Origin: Neoceratodus forsteri
Taxonomy: Eukaryota > Chordata > Ceratodontiformes > Ceratodontidae
NCBI GenBank assembly: GCA_016271365.2
Contig: CM028136.1
Location: forward strand, 471,136,001 to 471,200,000
DNA: 64,000 bases
Direction: 5' to 3'
The notes under the pieces are model-generated. The model made no database searches, was not told where the DNA came from, and saw only the letters and a list, made by a program, of their open reading frames with translations. Positions within the stretch are counted from its first letter, which is position 1; every line of letters begins with the position of its first letter. Below, piece by piece: positions 1 to 11,910 of this stretch. The position numbers and the translations under genes are program-made.

Positions 1-2110
1 TAAGAAGGGATAGTGGAGAGTAGGAGGGATTATGCAAGGTATCAGCAATGGTCCAGGCCAGTAGGTAGGTGAGCTGCACTTGTGGAAGGAGCCAGTTAAG
101 AAACTGGTAAAGAGCTGTGGTGAGTGAGGAGAGGGACACAGAGGGCAAGGTAGCATTTATGATTGTAGGTACTATCCAGGCAGTTCAGGTTGGTAATGGA
201 GGTGAGGGAGTACACTGGGCAGCCATAGTCAAGGAGGGGGAGGAGGTTGCCACGGGCAATAGCCAAGGTAGGCTTCTGGCAAGAGGTGGTTGATCAAAAG
301 ACAGCAGAGCCCTATCTTCTGGTTGATGTGCCTAATCAGTGAGGCAATGTGGTCAGGTTACATTAGGGATGGGTCCAGGATAACCCCCAGATACTTGAAG
401 GCAGGAACAGTGTCAAGGGGAGATCCATCTGGGGATTTGACAGTGAGAAGGCAGCTGTTGTGGGCAAGGGCAGAGAGTTTCACTTTGGAACAGAAAAGCA
501 TGGCCTATGTTTTGGCAGAATTGAGCAACAGTTTGCTGGTGAAGAACCAACAATGTGCCTTGCAGAAATCATCAGTAAGAGTGGCAGAAAGTGAGGAGGG
601 GAGGGATCACTTTGGTATCATATTCAGTCATCGATGTAGCAGAGTGATTTACAGGATAGGCCCTCCAACAGGAGAGAGTTAATGAAGATGGAAAAGAGAA
701 GGGGGCCAAGAACAGATCTCTGGGGGACTCCCACAGAGACAGGAAATAGGGGGGAGGTGGCACCACCAAGGCAGACCATCTGTTTCCTACCAGAGAGTTA
801 GTTAGTGAACCAGGCTGTGGAGGCAAGGGGCAAACCAAAACCATTAAGTTTTACTAACAGGATATTGTGATTTACAAGGTCAAATGCTTTGGACAGATCT
901 ACAAATATAGCACCAGTTAGCATCCCTTCATCCATTGTCCTCAGCACATGGTCGGTGAAGAGGGCAAGGGCTGTGGTAGTGCTGTGCCCCTTCCAGAAAC
1001 TATGTTGCTGAGGGCAAAGGAGATTATATTTGGAGATATGCTCTGTAATTTGATAGTTTACTGCCTTCTCTAGGAGCTTACCAAGATGGGGCAGAATGGA
1101 GATGAAATGGTAGTTGCCCATAAGACTAGGGTCACCTGATATTACGAATGGGGACAATTTTGGCCTGCTTCCAGACAGAGGAGACAGAGGCTGTAGTAAG
1201 GAAGAGGTTAAAGATGAAGGTGAGTGGATAGGCAATGTTCTGGGCCACTAGTTTTAAGAAGCAGGAGGATAGACTGTCACTCCCTTGAGATGGTAGGCTG
1301 AGGAGGAGCTTAAGTGTCCCAGGAGGAGAAATGGTCTTGAAACAAAAAGGGGGCTAGTAGGTGGAGAAGGTAGAGGAGGGGGCAAGGAGTGGAGGAGGGC
1401 TTAGCCAGGTAGCTGCTAAGGTCTAAGAAATGTGCATGAAGTGCATTTCCAAATGTCAGTAGCATCAGTGAGGGAGCCTTGTTGTGTGTTTAAGGGGGAA
1501 AGTGACTGCTTGGTGTGGAGGGAGAGCAAGGCATTAATGGAGGCTCAGAAATGCCTGGGGTTGCCTTGGTGACTGGATTAAAGTGGTTGGAAGTAGGCTG
1601 ACTTCCTAAAGTGTATACAGCACTTGCAGAGATCTCACAGTTGAGGGTAGCCATTCCAAAGGGTAGAGGATGGGGCAGCTTTATAGTTGTCCCACTTTGT
1701 GTCATGCTGCTTCATATAAGCTTGAGGAGGTCCCAAGTGATTCAGTGAGTGTCACCCTCACGCACTCTGTGAGAAGTGAGCGGAAAATGCTTCTCTTGGA
1801 TGTGAGACAGGGCTGAGACAAAGATGTCTAGTGCAAGGTCAGCGTTAGTGGCACCATGGAGGGAAGTCCAGTCAAGGGCTCTGAGATCATCCTGAAGCTT
1901 GAGTGGTTCAATATTAGAGAAATTGTGAAACATCATGTAGGTAGGTGGGAAGTGGGGTGGTTTGGAATGTCAGGCACAGTAGATGGGGGAGTGGTCATTA
2001 ATGGCATCAAACACTGTGCTGGCATGGCAACTTTGTCTGCTTCAGTCATCAGGATCCAGTCCAGTTATGATGTACATGCCTCAGAGAGAGGGTTTTGAGC
2101 TTTACCTTGT
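1..2110 (-). mobile_element. L2/Rex1-like LINE fragment, cut by the window edge
   Basis: Read on the minus strand, about 2090 down to 1740 carries the end of an AP endonuclease (a D-H-S-P-I-Y block in a broken frame) and the EN-RT linker. About 1235-798 then carries reverse transcriptase blocks, including a degenerate N-Y-R-P-I-S-I-L-P motif (here NYHFISILPH), a GHSTTTAL block and an FVDLSKAFD motif. Below 850 the frame is broken, but a GVPQ-S-VLGPLLF-type block and a decayed YxDD region can be followed in alternating frames. The family replicates by target-primed reverse transcription. The copy is dead, with several frameshifts, and its 3' end lies outside the window. The motif style matches the Jockey superfamily (L2/Rex1 group); the exact clade is inference. 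Confidence 0.75.
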
Positions 2111-2249
2111 AGAATACTACAGATGTATTTGGGCAAAGTGCCTTGGCCATTACAAAATAGTTCTAAATGGATTTCAGAAATGCTGCAATTGGTTTGACTG
2201 TCAGCATTCTGAGAGTCTTACAATAATTTCTGTTACACTTTCATGTACA

Positions 2250-3390
2250 ACCTGATCACCATGGCACGTGAATTATTCCTCATAGCATTCCATCCTCTGC
2301 CACTATAGAATGACTGGAATGATGCATTCAGTTTCTAAACCAGTTGGTGAATTAACTATTTAATTAGTAATCTCCCTGTTAATGAGGAAAACATTCAAAA
2401 CGTACACATCTAGCACTTCTCTTTTGGAATTTTTTTTATAACAGCAATAAAGCACTCCTAGGAGTTAGACTAACATTAAGTTAATCACCCCCTAGAGACA
2501 ATGTGGTGCTCCCCTTCACCTTGTGTCACATTACGCTCCTAGGGGGTGATTAACAGACTGTCACCCTAACCCTGTTCATGCTTTACTGATTAATAAACAT
2601 GAAAAGTACTCATGTGAAGTTGATAAAGCTATAGAGTGATTTTCTGCCACAGGTGATGCTGATACTGCTGATTGACCATGTGAAACTTTTTGTGTCAAAT
2701 GTCTTGCTAAAGTCTAGGTATTAATACTTACAATATTTGTTACACAAAAGGTTTTTTGTACTTCTAATAAACATACATTTTGGGATGGCTTCACTGTTTT
2801 AGCACTCCTCACTTAGCAATTACTCCAAGAATAGATACTTATTATAGTAAATCTGATAGGATGAATCACCATTTAAGATAGATCACCATTAAATATACCT
2901 AAACATGGTGTAATACATTGTAATACATGATGCTGACATACTTCTTAGAGCCATTGAAACTGTATTCAATTACATATTAAACATGCCTTATTATATGAAA
3001 TACACAATAAATATTTCAGTCCAGGAATCAGAATGCATGATCCTGTGATTTAATTGACTGTTTAACTGAAACACTCATTGGGGATTGCTATAAATGTAAC
3101 GTATGTGTTATTTAAGTGACAGCTCCCTAAGAAATATCAGTATGCAGGGTATCTTGAAGTACAGGAGCACTGTGTCTGATCATGCACTTTAATTAGTAAA
3201 AAGTGTTGATATCACAGCAGTGTTTTCCCTGGACTGAATTTCATCATTGGCTATAAATAGCAACATCTGCATGGGACATTGAGTCCTAGAAATGCATATT
3301 TTGCTTGTTTGGTGGTCAGTACCTTATACCATTGATCTTATTAAAGTATATTGGCAGGTGGCACTGACAGAGAAGGACTACCCTTAACAT
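2250..3390. other. AT-rich non-coding stretch
   Basis: No ORF of note, no RNA gene and no recognisable transposon protein. The only structure I see is the hairpin at 2481-2553, listed separately. Confidence 0.6.
2481..2553. repeat. 15-bp perfect inverted repeat (hairpin)
   Basis: TTAATCACCCCCTAG at 2481-2495 is exactly complementary to the sequence at 2539-2553, with a 43-bp spacer. It could be the termini of a very short MITE or a simple stem-loop. I see no convincing target duplication outside it. Confidence 0.6.
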
Positions 3391-3392
3391 AG

Positions 3393-4420
3393 AAAAATAG
3401 AAGCATAGAAGATGATGGCAGAAGGGGATCTGTGGTCCATTGAGTCTGCCCTATGCCTGTTATTCTGGGACCTATTGTGCACCAGTGTCCTGTCAATCTA
3501 TACACCTAGCCTAGCCTTTGCCAGAGCCATGTGTTTGCTCCCACACTTTGTCCCACTTGTGCTTGAAACTCAGCACAGACTTCACAACCACCACCTCAAG
3601 AGGCAGTCTAGTCTAAGGTTCCACCACCTTCTCTGTAAAGTAATACTTTCTTATGTCCCTCCTGAACATTCCACCCTTCAGTTTCCATTCGTGTCCCCTA
3701 GTTGTAGAATTGGAGTTCCTGGTAAAAAGCACTTTGTCTGGCATCCTGTTAATGCCTCTATGGAACTTGAAAGTTTTGATCATCTCCCCCCTCACCCCCC
3801 TAGTCTCTAGTGAGTACAAGTTCAAAGCCCTTAGCCTCTCTTCATAGGTGATTCCCTGAAGGCCATGTGTCATCTATCATCTATGTTGCCCTTCTCTGGA
3901 TTGCCTCCAATCTATTGATGTCCTTTCTTAGGTGGGGCCTCCAGAATTGGACACAGTACTCCAGGTGAGGCCTCTCCAATGACCAGTAGAGCGGTAGTAT
4001 CACCTCCCTGTTCTTGCTGTCTATCCCCCTACTAATACATCCCAACACCCTGCAAGCCTTGCTGTATGCCTTATTGCTCTAACTCTGCTGTTCGAGGTCA
4101 TCTCTGATGATAACTCCCAAATCCCATTCCTCAGTAGAGGAGCTCAGCTTGACTCCATTTAGTCAGTATTCTTCCTTAGGATTGGCCCTACCCAGGTGCA
4201 TCACTTTACACTTCTTGGCATTGAAATTTAACTGCCATATATTTGACCATCTTTCCAACTTCTTAAGGTCCTCCTGCAGCTGCCTGACTTCTTCTCCATT
4301 GTCCACTCTTCCACTGAGTTTCATGTCATCTGCAAACAGAGCAATGTTGCCATTTATACTCTCACAAATGTCACTAAAGAATACATCGAAAAGGACCCTT
4401 TGGAATGTTTGAGTTTCAGA
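3393..4420 (-). mobile_element. CR1 LINE 3' fragment
   Basis: The plus-strand left edge is the CR1-type 3' end (repeated ACATAGAA followed by GATGGCAGA and TCTGCCC). On the minus strand 3613-3873 encodes the conserved RT C-terminal tail (YEERLRALNLYSLE, then a T-R-G-H-E block and RKYYFTEKVV). Further 5' on the minus strand (4107-4412) are thumb-region remnants. The copy is 5' truncated at about 4420 and carries frameshifts. Confidence 0.8.
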
Positions 4421-4439
4421 GTAAGTCTGTCAAATGAGA

Positions 4440-5335
4440 AAGGTCCTTGTAATCTTTCAAAGGTTGAAGGATAGAATTCTGAGTGGGGCTAGTGAGTATG
4501 CAGTTACAGTACCTATGTGGATGATATCGCCATGTACAACCAGATTTGGGCAGACCATGTGACTCGCATTACTGAAGGATCTAGCTAGGCTGAAAAGGGA
4601 AATCTTAAGGTCAAGTTAGAAACCTGCTGGATCAGGATTGCAAAACTGTGATACCTAGGCCATATAGTTGAGGTGACACATAAAACCAGCACCTGCAATA
4701 ATGGAGGTAATCACCAATTTGGTAAGACCCATAACCAAGAAACATAATCAATCCTTTCTAGGCTTAGTGTTTTTTTACTGGAAGTTCATTACCAACTTTA
4801 GTGACTAAACAGAAACTAACTGACCTCACAGTGAAGAAAATGCCAGACAAGTTTAGGTGTACAGACAAATATGATATTGCATTCCACCATCTCAAAGCTG
4901 TACTGTGTCAGTCTTCACCACTGGCTAGTCTAGATAATGCTCAGGAATTAATTGTGCATATAGATGCTATTGAGAGGGACCTTGGTTGAGTGCTGAACCA
5001 ATTCACACAAGGTGATAAAGAACACCCCATGGACTACATCAGTGAAAAACTGCATGCTAGAGAGATGGTACATGTAACAGCTGAAAACAAATACTTCAGC
5101 ATTCTGTGGGCACTTCAGAAACTCCCACCGTACCTTAATGGAAGACATTTTATTGCTTACACTGACTACAATCCCTTGGTATGGTTACCCCAAATGAGAG
5201 GAAAAATCCCAGGCTTTTTCAGATGGACTATTACCTTAAAGCCATACAACATGTCAGTGAAACGGAAACCAGAAGTGCAGCACACCAACACACATACACT
5301 TTCCTACCAGGTAGGATAGCACTAAGAACTGTGAA
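4440..5335 (+). pseudogene. Gypsy-type (Ty3) pol relic: RT C-terminus and RNase H
   Basis: Two adjacent frames (4801-4989 and 4990-5319) read as the RT thumb/connection and RNase H of a Ty3/Gypsy LTR retrotransposon. Visible are a fragment of the F-R-x-F-I block just upstream, DIAFHHLKAVLCQSSPLAS, then IVHIDAIERDLG (the first RNase H acidic block). A stop follows, then HPMDYISEKLHARE, AENKYFSILWALQKLPPYLNGRHF and YTDYNPLVWL. In family members these segments synthesise the DNA copy and degrade template RNA. No LTR, integrase or gag is visible, so this is a fossil internal fragment. The in-frame TGA at 4987-4989 and the decay upstream of 4800 show it is non-functional. Confidence 0.85.
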
Positions 5336-5999
5336 AAAAGATTGTGTGGAAGCACAAAAATCCTTTTTTCTCCTGAAGTAGGGGCCGGAATAAGGAAAAT
5401 GTATTTTTTCGATGGACATTCCGTGAACTCAGACTATAACAATCCATTAGCTGTAAACATAGAAACATTTCTCACATAGGGATTTACAGGAGATCAGTTT
5501 AGAAACCTATGATCAATGTAGTAGTGATAGCAGAGATAACTATTGCTTTTCGCCTGAAAAGACAGCAGAATCATGATTTGGTGATGATACATTTTGTGGA
5601 AGTAAAGATGTAGGGTCACCAAACTTAATGATCAGAAGGATGGAGAAAATGTAAATAAACTTCAAAAGGGGGAGAAATGAAACTTATTGCACAACATCTA
5701 AGCAAGGTTATCTAAGGCCTAAAGAACTTAAAGAGAACTCATGGGGACTATAGCACTTGTAGGGAGCACTCAAATGTTAAAAATGTTATTACTTATGATC
5801 AGGAACACTTTACTGGTAATGGTTATTTTGGCTCATCCAGTTCTTTATCTAAACAACTTTTAGATTTTATAAAGAATTCCTATTTTGTAAATGTGGTAAT
5901 TCTGGAGAACCTTATAATAATTAAGGATGAGATACATGATATAAAAAAAATATTCATCAATAGGACTATATTGGATAAATCTGATAAAGATAATAATCG

Positions 6000-7240
6000 G
6001 ACTGAGTAATCATGCTCAACCTATACTGACCGTAAGGAAACTAAAGATGAGGTTGTGGGAGAGAATAAGGCTGTACAAGTGAACTTGCCTCCCCCTTTTG
6101 ATAAAAATCTAATTTGTACAGTATATGCAGGATGCAAGATTATGGAGGAGTAAGAGATAAGAAAGAATATACACAGAAGACCCCAAGAGATACTACAAAC
6201 TATCACAAAAATAGAAAACAAAACAAAGGTAAATTGAGGAATGAAACAGGAAAGTTGTTAAAGGGTATTATAATAAAGCACCCCTTTGAAAATGTTGAGG
6301 AAAAGGAGTGTGTAGCAATGGAAAAGGGAGAAATTATGACAGACAAGGAAAACAAGAGGTTATACCCATTACTTAAAGATATGCATCCAGAAATGGATAA
6401 TAAAAAATCATACAAGGATGGGGGAATTTTAGAGCTGGATGGAGGGGAGGTTGAGACTAGCCAGGTACCACTCAGTAATAAGCTTTATACCATGAGACAC
6501 AGAAGTGAGAGTTTGGATAATAAAAAAGGATCTGACAACACAAATCATTTTTTTTGACTTCGCAGGCACAGAAATGGAATATCTTATGGAAATTTATGGG
6601 ATAAATGAACTACATGAAGAAACAAGTGTCAATTTAAGGAATTTTGTATTACACGCTCTCCATGTAAGAGATGCAGATGATAAAAAAGATATTATAAGAC
6701 TTCCAAATGCAGCACATAAGGATTGTGTACTATTGTATATTAAATTGGGATCAGTGTGGATACCATATGGAGCCAACAGAAAATATTAAATCTTATGGGT
6801 TTTGTGTTGATGCCAGTCCAGATTATGCCCACTCAAGATAATCCAGAGCCAGAGAGAGAAATTGGAGGAAGATTCATAAATAATATGAGGGATAATAATA
6901 ATATTGAAACCCAAGGAGGAAAAATTAATCCCAATTGAAAAGAATCTGAGGATTTTATTTACAAGACAACACAGAGTATAATGGGATAAAATGAAGAGTG
7001 GAAAAACAAGACTGTAACAGTATTCAGGTGGGAAACTAAAGAACAGGATACTTTAGGATATATTAAAAGGGAAATTACAGCTTTCCTTACTAGAATATCA
7101 CATATGATCATTTCATGGAAAGCCATAGAATATATTAAAATACACAAACATGTAATTAACCCCTCACAGATAGATATAACCTTTAAAAATAGGACTGCCA
7201 AAATGTACTGAGTCAAGCAAAAATACTGGATGTGATCGGG
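6000..7240 (+). pseudogene. Putative ORF1 of element E
   Basis: Two overlapping frames (6114-6557 and 6505-6789), with open remnants to about 7.2 kb, encode a very Lys/Glu-rich protein without a recognisable domain. The second frame has an ordered segment (EMEYLMEIYGINEL, then LGSVWIPYG). Position upstream of the endonuclease suggests the nucleic-acid-binding ORF1 of element E. No zinc knuckle or RRM is evident, so the function is inferred from position only. The frameshift at about 6,540 falls in a run of T. Confidence 0.4.
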
Positions 7241-7840
7241 ATATATGTTATTTATTTATTTATTTAGCTTTTGTTAACCGGATAAGTGCACTAGCCATAA
7301 AATGACTATTTTCAGGCACGACCCGGGAGAGTACAGACATGCAGAAACTTAATAGGATAACAATTTATAAATGCTTTACATACAATGAGTTAAAGAAGAT
7401 ACAATATATCGGAACATACAAAGTAAAGCACTTTACATACAATGAGTTAAAGTGGATACAATATATCAGAGACATACAGAGTAGACCATTCATAAGTTCA
7501 TAGGTGCCTACCAGTGCAATGAATAGAGAGGACCTTGGACAATAAATTATCAGGTGACATATCATATAAACAGAACAAGGTACACAAAAACAAAAACAGG
7601 TAATACAAAAGGAAGAAATAACCTTTGAGAGCAGGAGGTGCCATTAAGGAAAAGGTCAGTAAGTGAGGAAAAGGGGAGCAAGCCATGAAATTAGATCATA
7701 TGAGTATATGTAAGTGTAAGGGAGATGCCTGCAGTGCAAGATTGTATATGGGCAGGGAAAGGGAGCCAGGACAGGCTAAGGCAGTAAGAGGGTTATATCG
7801 AGGTGAGGAAATACTATTGTATGGCAAGAGACATCAGTCA

Positions 7841-9498
7841 TTAGGTAGGGTGAAAGCAGGAACAGGTATCAGCAATCACCAGATTTGAGTGCAATTTTCT
7901 CTTAAAGCATGTGTGGGAGCTAGAAAGTCTAATGTCAAGAGGAAGGGAATTCCACAGCTGTGGAGCTGCATGCTCAAATGCAACAGTTCCTTTCCTGGTG
8001 CGGCACCTCGGCAAATTCAGAAAGGATTTATCAGCTGATCGTAGACCATGGAGTGTGTCCTGAGGAACAAGCATAGCTGCAAGACATCTAGTGGTTTGAT
8101 TTTGAATTATCGAATCAATAAGAGAGCCAAGGTAGTATTTCCTACTAGCTAATGGAGAGAGCCAACCAAGATTATTATAAAGTTGACAGTGGTGTTTAAG
8201 CTGAGGAGCAGAAGAGGAATAGCGACATATGTTGTTATACGTAATATCCCATCTGAGTAGGTCAGTTTTAAGAGAAGCCCCAAATAAGGGAGCCCCATAG
8301 GTTAGGGTGGGGAGCAGAATCCCCCTCACAATGGCCATTGTAGCCAATGGCATGAGCATATAACTAGCCGTATATGCAACACTCAGTTTGGAGTTGACAG
8401 CTCTGCAAACAGACTGTGCATGAAGATTAAGATCAAGAGATTCATCTAGCAGGATGCTTAGGTACTTGACAGAGGTTACACATTCCAGTAATTGACCTTC
8501 TAAGTCCTGCACCGTCAGTGCTGTTGTGCAAGCCCGGAGCTTTGGGGCCGATCCAAGCAGCATGGCTTTAGTTTTGCTAGTGTTGACAGCCAGTTTGTGG
8601 TCATATAGCCAGTTTTGGATATTGTTAAAGTTAGAGGAAAGGGTTGTATTGATAGTGTCTATATTAGTAGAACTTGTATAGATGACAAGATCATCAGCAT
8701 ACAGAATAGCAGAGCAGGATTTTAGAGCAGCTCCAATGTTATTTATATAAAGAGAGAATAGAAGGGGCCCTAGGACAGAGCCCTGAGGTATACCAATGTT
8801 AATGGTGGCACTGTTCGATAGAGAGGAATTAAATTTCACCACTTGAGTTCTATTTGTCAGGTAGCTTTCATATCAGTCAACAACAGAGGAGGAGAAATGC
8901 AGGTGTCGAAGCAAGGAGAGAAACAAAGTGTGATCAACAAGGTCAAAAGCTTTTGTGAGGTCAATAAACACAGCCCCAGTCAGATTGCCAGTATCCATTT
9001 TTGAAAGAGTGTCTGTGGTGAATTTAAGGAGTGCATTCGTTGTGCTATGTCCTTTCCTGAAGCCATGTTGGGTATCCGAGAGTAGACTGTGCTTAAGTAG
9101 ATAGTCAGTTGTCTGAGTTGTGACAATTTTCTCCAGGATTTTGCTCAGTACCGAGAGTATGGCAATTGGTCTGTAGTTCATGACACCCTTAGGATTCCCC
9201 CTTTTTTAAGCACAGGTGTGATCCAAGCAGCTTTCCAGAGGTCAGGGACCATTCCACCTGAAAGTGATAATGTATAAATTTTGGCCATTGGTAGTGCAAT
9301 AAGGGGAGCTGCAAGTTTCAGGAGGCTGGGTTCCAGGGAGTCTGAGCTAGAGCTGGTATGATCAGAGATGGACCTCAGGAGCTTCAGGACTTCCTTTCTA
9401 GACACAGCCTTAAAATTGAATGGAGGAATATAAGGAGGCACAGGTGACAACACTTCCAGCTTATCCAGACAGGTTTCTGATGAAGAGTGGGAGGACAC
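7841..9498 (-). pseudogene. Reverse transcriptase of the 7.2-10.4 kb L2-like LINE
   Basis: Three minus-strand frames join into an RT. 9178-9498 holds the region before the fingers. 8873-9181 has MNYRPIAILSVLSKILEK, QHGFRKGHSTTNAL and FIDLTKAFDLVDH (the first catalytic Asp block). 7841-8842 has [17 protein letters not shown], the intact catalytic AILYADDLVIY and a long thumb/C-terminal part ending at a stop near 7841. In this family the protein copies the element RNA at a nicked target. Two frameshifts (about 8,850-8,870 and 9,180) break it, but the RT core is well preserved, so the insertion is fairly young relative to its host. Confidence 0.85.
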
Positions 9499-9627
9499 TG
9501 CAGTGGGATTGAAGGAAGAGGTATATTAGGAGAGATCAGAGAAATGTAGGTTGAAAGAATTAGCTATGGTTTGTGAGTCATTGCAATGCACATCATTTAT
9601 CAGCATATCACCAGGGGTAGTTGACTG

Positions 9628-10356
9628 TTAGGATCCTAGGAAGGATTTGATGTGTGACCAGAATTTTCTAGGATCATTGGCCGAGTTAATCAATAGGTCT
9701 TTACAGAACTTGCTCTTAGCAGCTCTGACTTGTTTTTTACATGAATTCTGTAGTGTATTGGAAGCATTGAAATCTGTTTGCTGGCCTGATGTTTTGTAGC
9801 ACTTCCAGAGTTTATCTCTAAGGCGCAAACTTTTGAGTAAGTCTTTGTTTAGCCATCTTGTTTGTTTACTTCTCACTCTTTGGGTGATCTTTGGGGTATG
9901 TTTACATTGAACCATAAGGAATTTAGTGATGAAGAGTTTAAGAGCTTCCTGAGAACAGTGTGATAGATAGATCTCCGACCAATCAATTCTGGAGATGTCA
10001 TACAGAAACACCTCTTGGTCTAAGTGAGCAAAGTTTGTGAAAGTGATGAGACGTGGTGGAGGAGATGGAGGTGCCCCCAAGGATAGGATACAGAAAGTAG
10101 GAGAGTGGTCAGTTAAGGCATCAGCAAGAGTACCAGCGGCTGAGATATGTTCGATTTGGTTTACCAGCGTCCAATCCAATAGTGTGCCTAGTGGTGATGA
10201 AGACAGCCTTCTAGTTGGCACTGTTACCATCTGATGCAGGTTGTAGCTATGAGTCAGCGATTGAAGAGAACTGAGAGCTGCCCCAAGCCAGTTTAAGTTT
10301 AGGTCCCCTAAGACGACAACCTCATTATGATTAAAATTCTGAGAGGTATTTTCCAA
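9628..10356 (-). pseudogene. AP endonuclease C-terminal half and linker of the same LINE
   Basis: A 242-residue open frame starts just before VVLGDLNLNW (GDFN-type catalytic block) and continues to TDHSPTFC (the S/T-D-H catalytic block). A Lys/Arg-rich linker follows (KQTRWLNKDLLKSLRLRDKLWK, with DPRKFWSHIKSFLGS near the end) that leads into RT. The N-terminal half of the endonuclease is absent because the insertion is 5' truncated at about 10,397. Confidence 0.85.
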
Positions 10357-10580
10357 CAGGTACTGTAGACCCGCAATCCCTCCTGCTGGAGGGATGTAAT
10401 GTCAGTAGAAGAATGGAATGATTCCAAATTAGAAAATGTTTTGGACATAATTCAAGTAAATCCAGTAAAAAAGAAGGTTATTTAAAAAGAGCAGAGGACT
10501 TAGTCCCTATAACTGGATATGAGATACTGGATAACAATCAGTGACTAAAGCAAAATAGAATTAAGGAAAACACTTTACTC

Positions 10581-11640
10581 ATGGAGAATAAATTAAAAAT
10601 ACTGTCTTGGAATATAGAGGAGACCCATTTAAAGTCTGCGGATCCAGAAGTTAGCCAGTTTTTGTAGACCTATGACATTTTATTTCCCCAGGAAACTTGG
10701 TGTATAACCGAGGAAACCCCTAGATTGCCTGGATACTTAAGTTTATCTAAATCAGCTTTTAGACTAAAAAAGACTGGAAGGAAAATGAAAAGTTTATCTA
10801 TATATTTAAAAACAGATTTAAATTACATTATTAACAAAGAATATAACAATTGTGATAATATTCTTGCATTTCAAATAGAAGAGGCTAGTAGCCAAAATAA
10901 GCTAATAATAGCTAATGTGTACTTACAGCCGTCTAATAAACAACTAGATAAATTTTTAGCTCAACTTAGTCTTTTTCTAAGATTTATTATTGATACAAAC
11001 CCTGACTTGCCAATCGTTTTATTAGGTGATTTTAATGCAAGGATATTGCCTGATCAAAATATCACTGATTTTGTTTATTTATTTATTTATTTATTTAGTT
11101 AAACATCAGTTTAGAAACCTTTGAGCCAGAGGCTCATTTACAAAGGTACCTCATCACAAAGAGGACATCAGAACAGTAGTACAAGGGACACAGTACTTAC
11201 AAACAAAAAGTTACAGTTCAATTACAATTTTGTTTCAATAGAATACAATCTCCAACGAAGCAAAAGATAACAAAAGGTGCAAAACTTATGGTCGGGGGAG
11301 AGCTGGTGGGAGTAGAAGGAAGGGAGATAGGGGAGGAGGAATTAGTAGGGAAAGGAAGGGGGGAAATTTAAGGGGGGATTTTAATTATATTATCCCAGAG
11401 TTTAATCCTAGAATCAACAATAAAAGAGCTGCAATGGATTTGAGGACAAATAGCAGAGGAAGGATATTGATCTCTCAATTGACAGATAATTTTTTGCTAC
11501 TGAATGGGAGAATGCCAGGAGATGAATTAGGTGAAATAACTTATAGTAGTACACAGGGAGTATCAATAATAGACTTACTATGAGGTAATATTGAAGCTAT
11601 TAAACTTACATATGATCTTGGGGTTTTGGCTAGAGTGGAG
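10581..11640 (+). pseudogene. AP endonuclease of element E, split by a 304-bp insertion
   Basis: From the ATG at 10,581 the frame reads KILSWNIE, an in-frame TAG, then IIFPQETWC (the catalytic Q-E-T block). It continues through 10,725-11,102 to VLLGDFNARI just before the insertion at 11,073. After the insertion (from 11,383) it resumes with NSRGRILISQL, LLLNGRMPGDELGEITY and GVSIIDLL. This is the target-nicking enzyme of an APE-type LINE. Confidence 0.75.
11073..11376 (-). mobile_element. Short LINE/SINE 3' tail inserted in element E
   Basis: About 300 bp beginning on plus with (TTTA)n and AGTTAAACATCAG, i.e. a minus-oriented 3' end with a (TAAA)n tail, 5' truncated. It is flanked by GATTTT at 11,067-11,072 and 11,377-11,382, a possible 6-bp target duplication. 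The host endonuclease sense continues on both sides. No coding content. Confidence 0.55.
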
Positions 11641-11910
11641 TCTGCTCATAATCCAGTGTGTTTGATAATACAAATGGCTCAAATGACTAAAAGTAATTTC
11701 AACCAAATTAGTAGGGAAGATGTTGAAATCACAAATCGAAAAAGGATACAATGGACCCTAAGTAATATTAATTCTTTTAACAATTTATTATACAAAACAA
11801 CAATGATGGAACTGTGAAACTCCATTATATTTGAAACTGACTATAATACTTCTCTAGATAAATGGCAGAATATTAATACCTTAATCAGACCACACTGTAT
11901 AGTAAATAAA

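Larger units (their letters stand above)
7244..10397 (-). mobile_element. L2-like LINE inserted in element E, 5' truncated in EN
   Basis: On the minus strand the element runs from the C-terminal half of an AP endonuclease (10,356 down) through RT to a 3' end at about 7244. The end is a (TAAA)n-type tail, seen on plus as TTTATTTATTTATTTA. Just inside is a tail domain (7262-7335) that recurs in the SINE at 40.24 kb. Target duplications are not clear: the left flank GGATATATGTTA and right flank GGATGTAATGT are only loosely alike. Confidence 0.85.

Noticed and set aside
4440..5335. A complete LTR retrotransposon around the Gypsy relic
   Set aside because: No paired LTR, primer-binding site or integrase could be found on either side.
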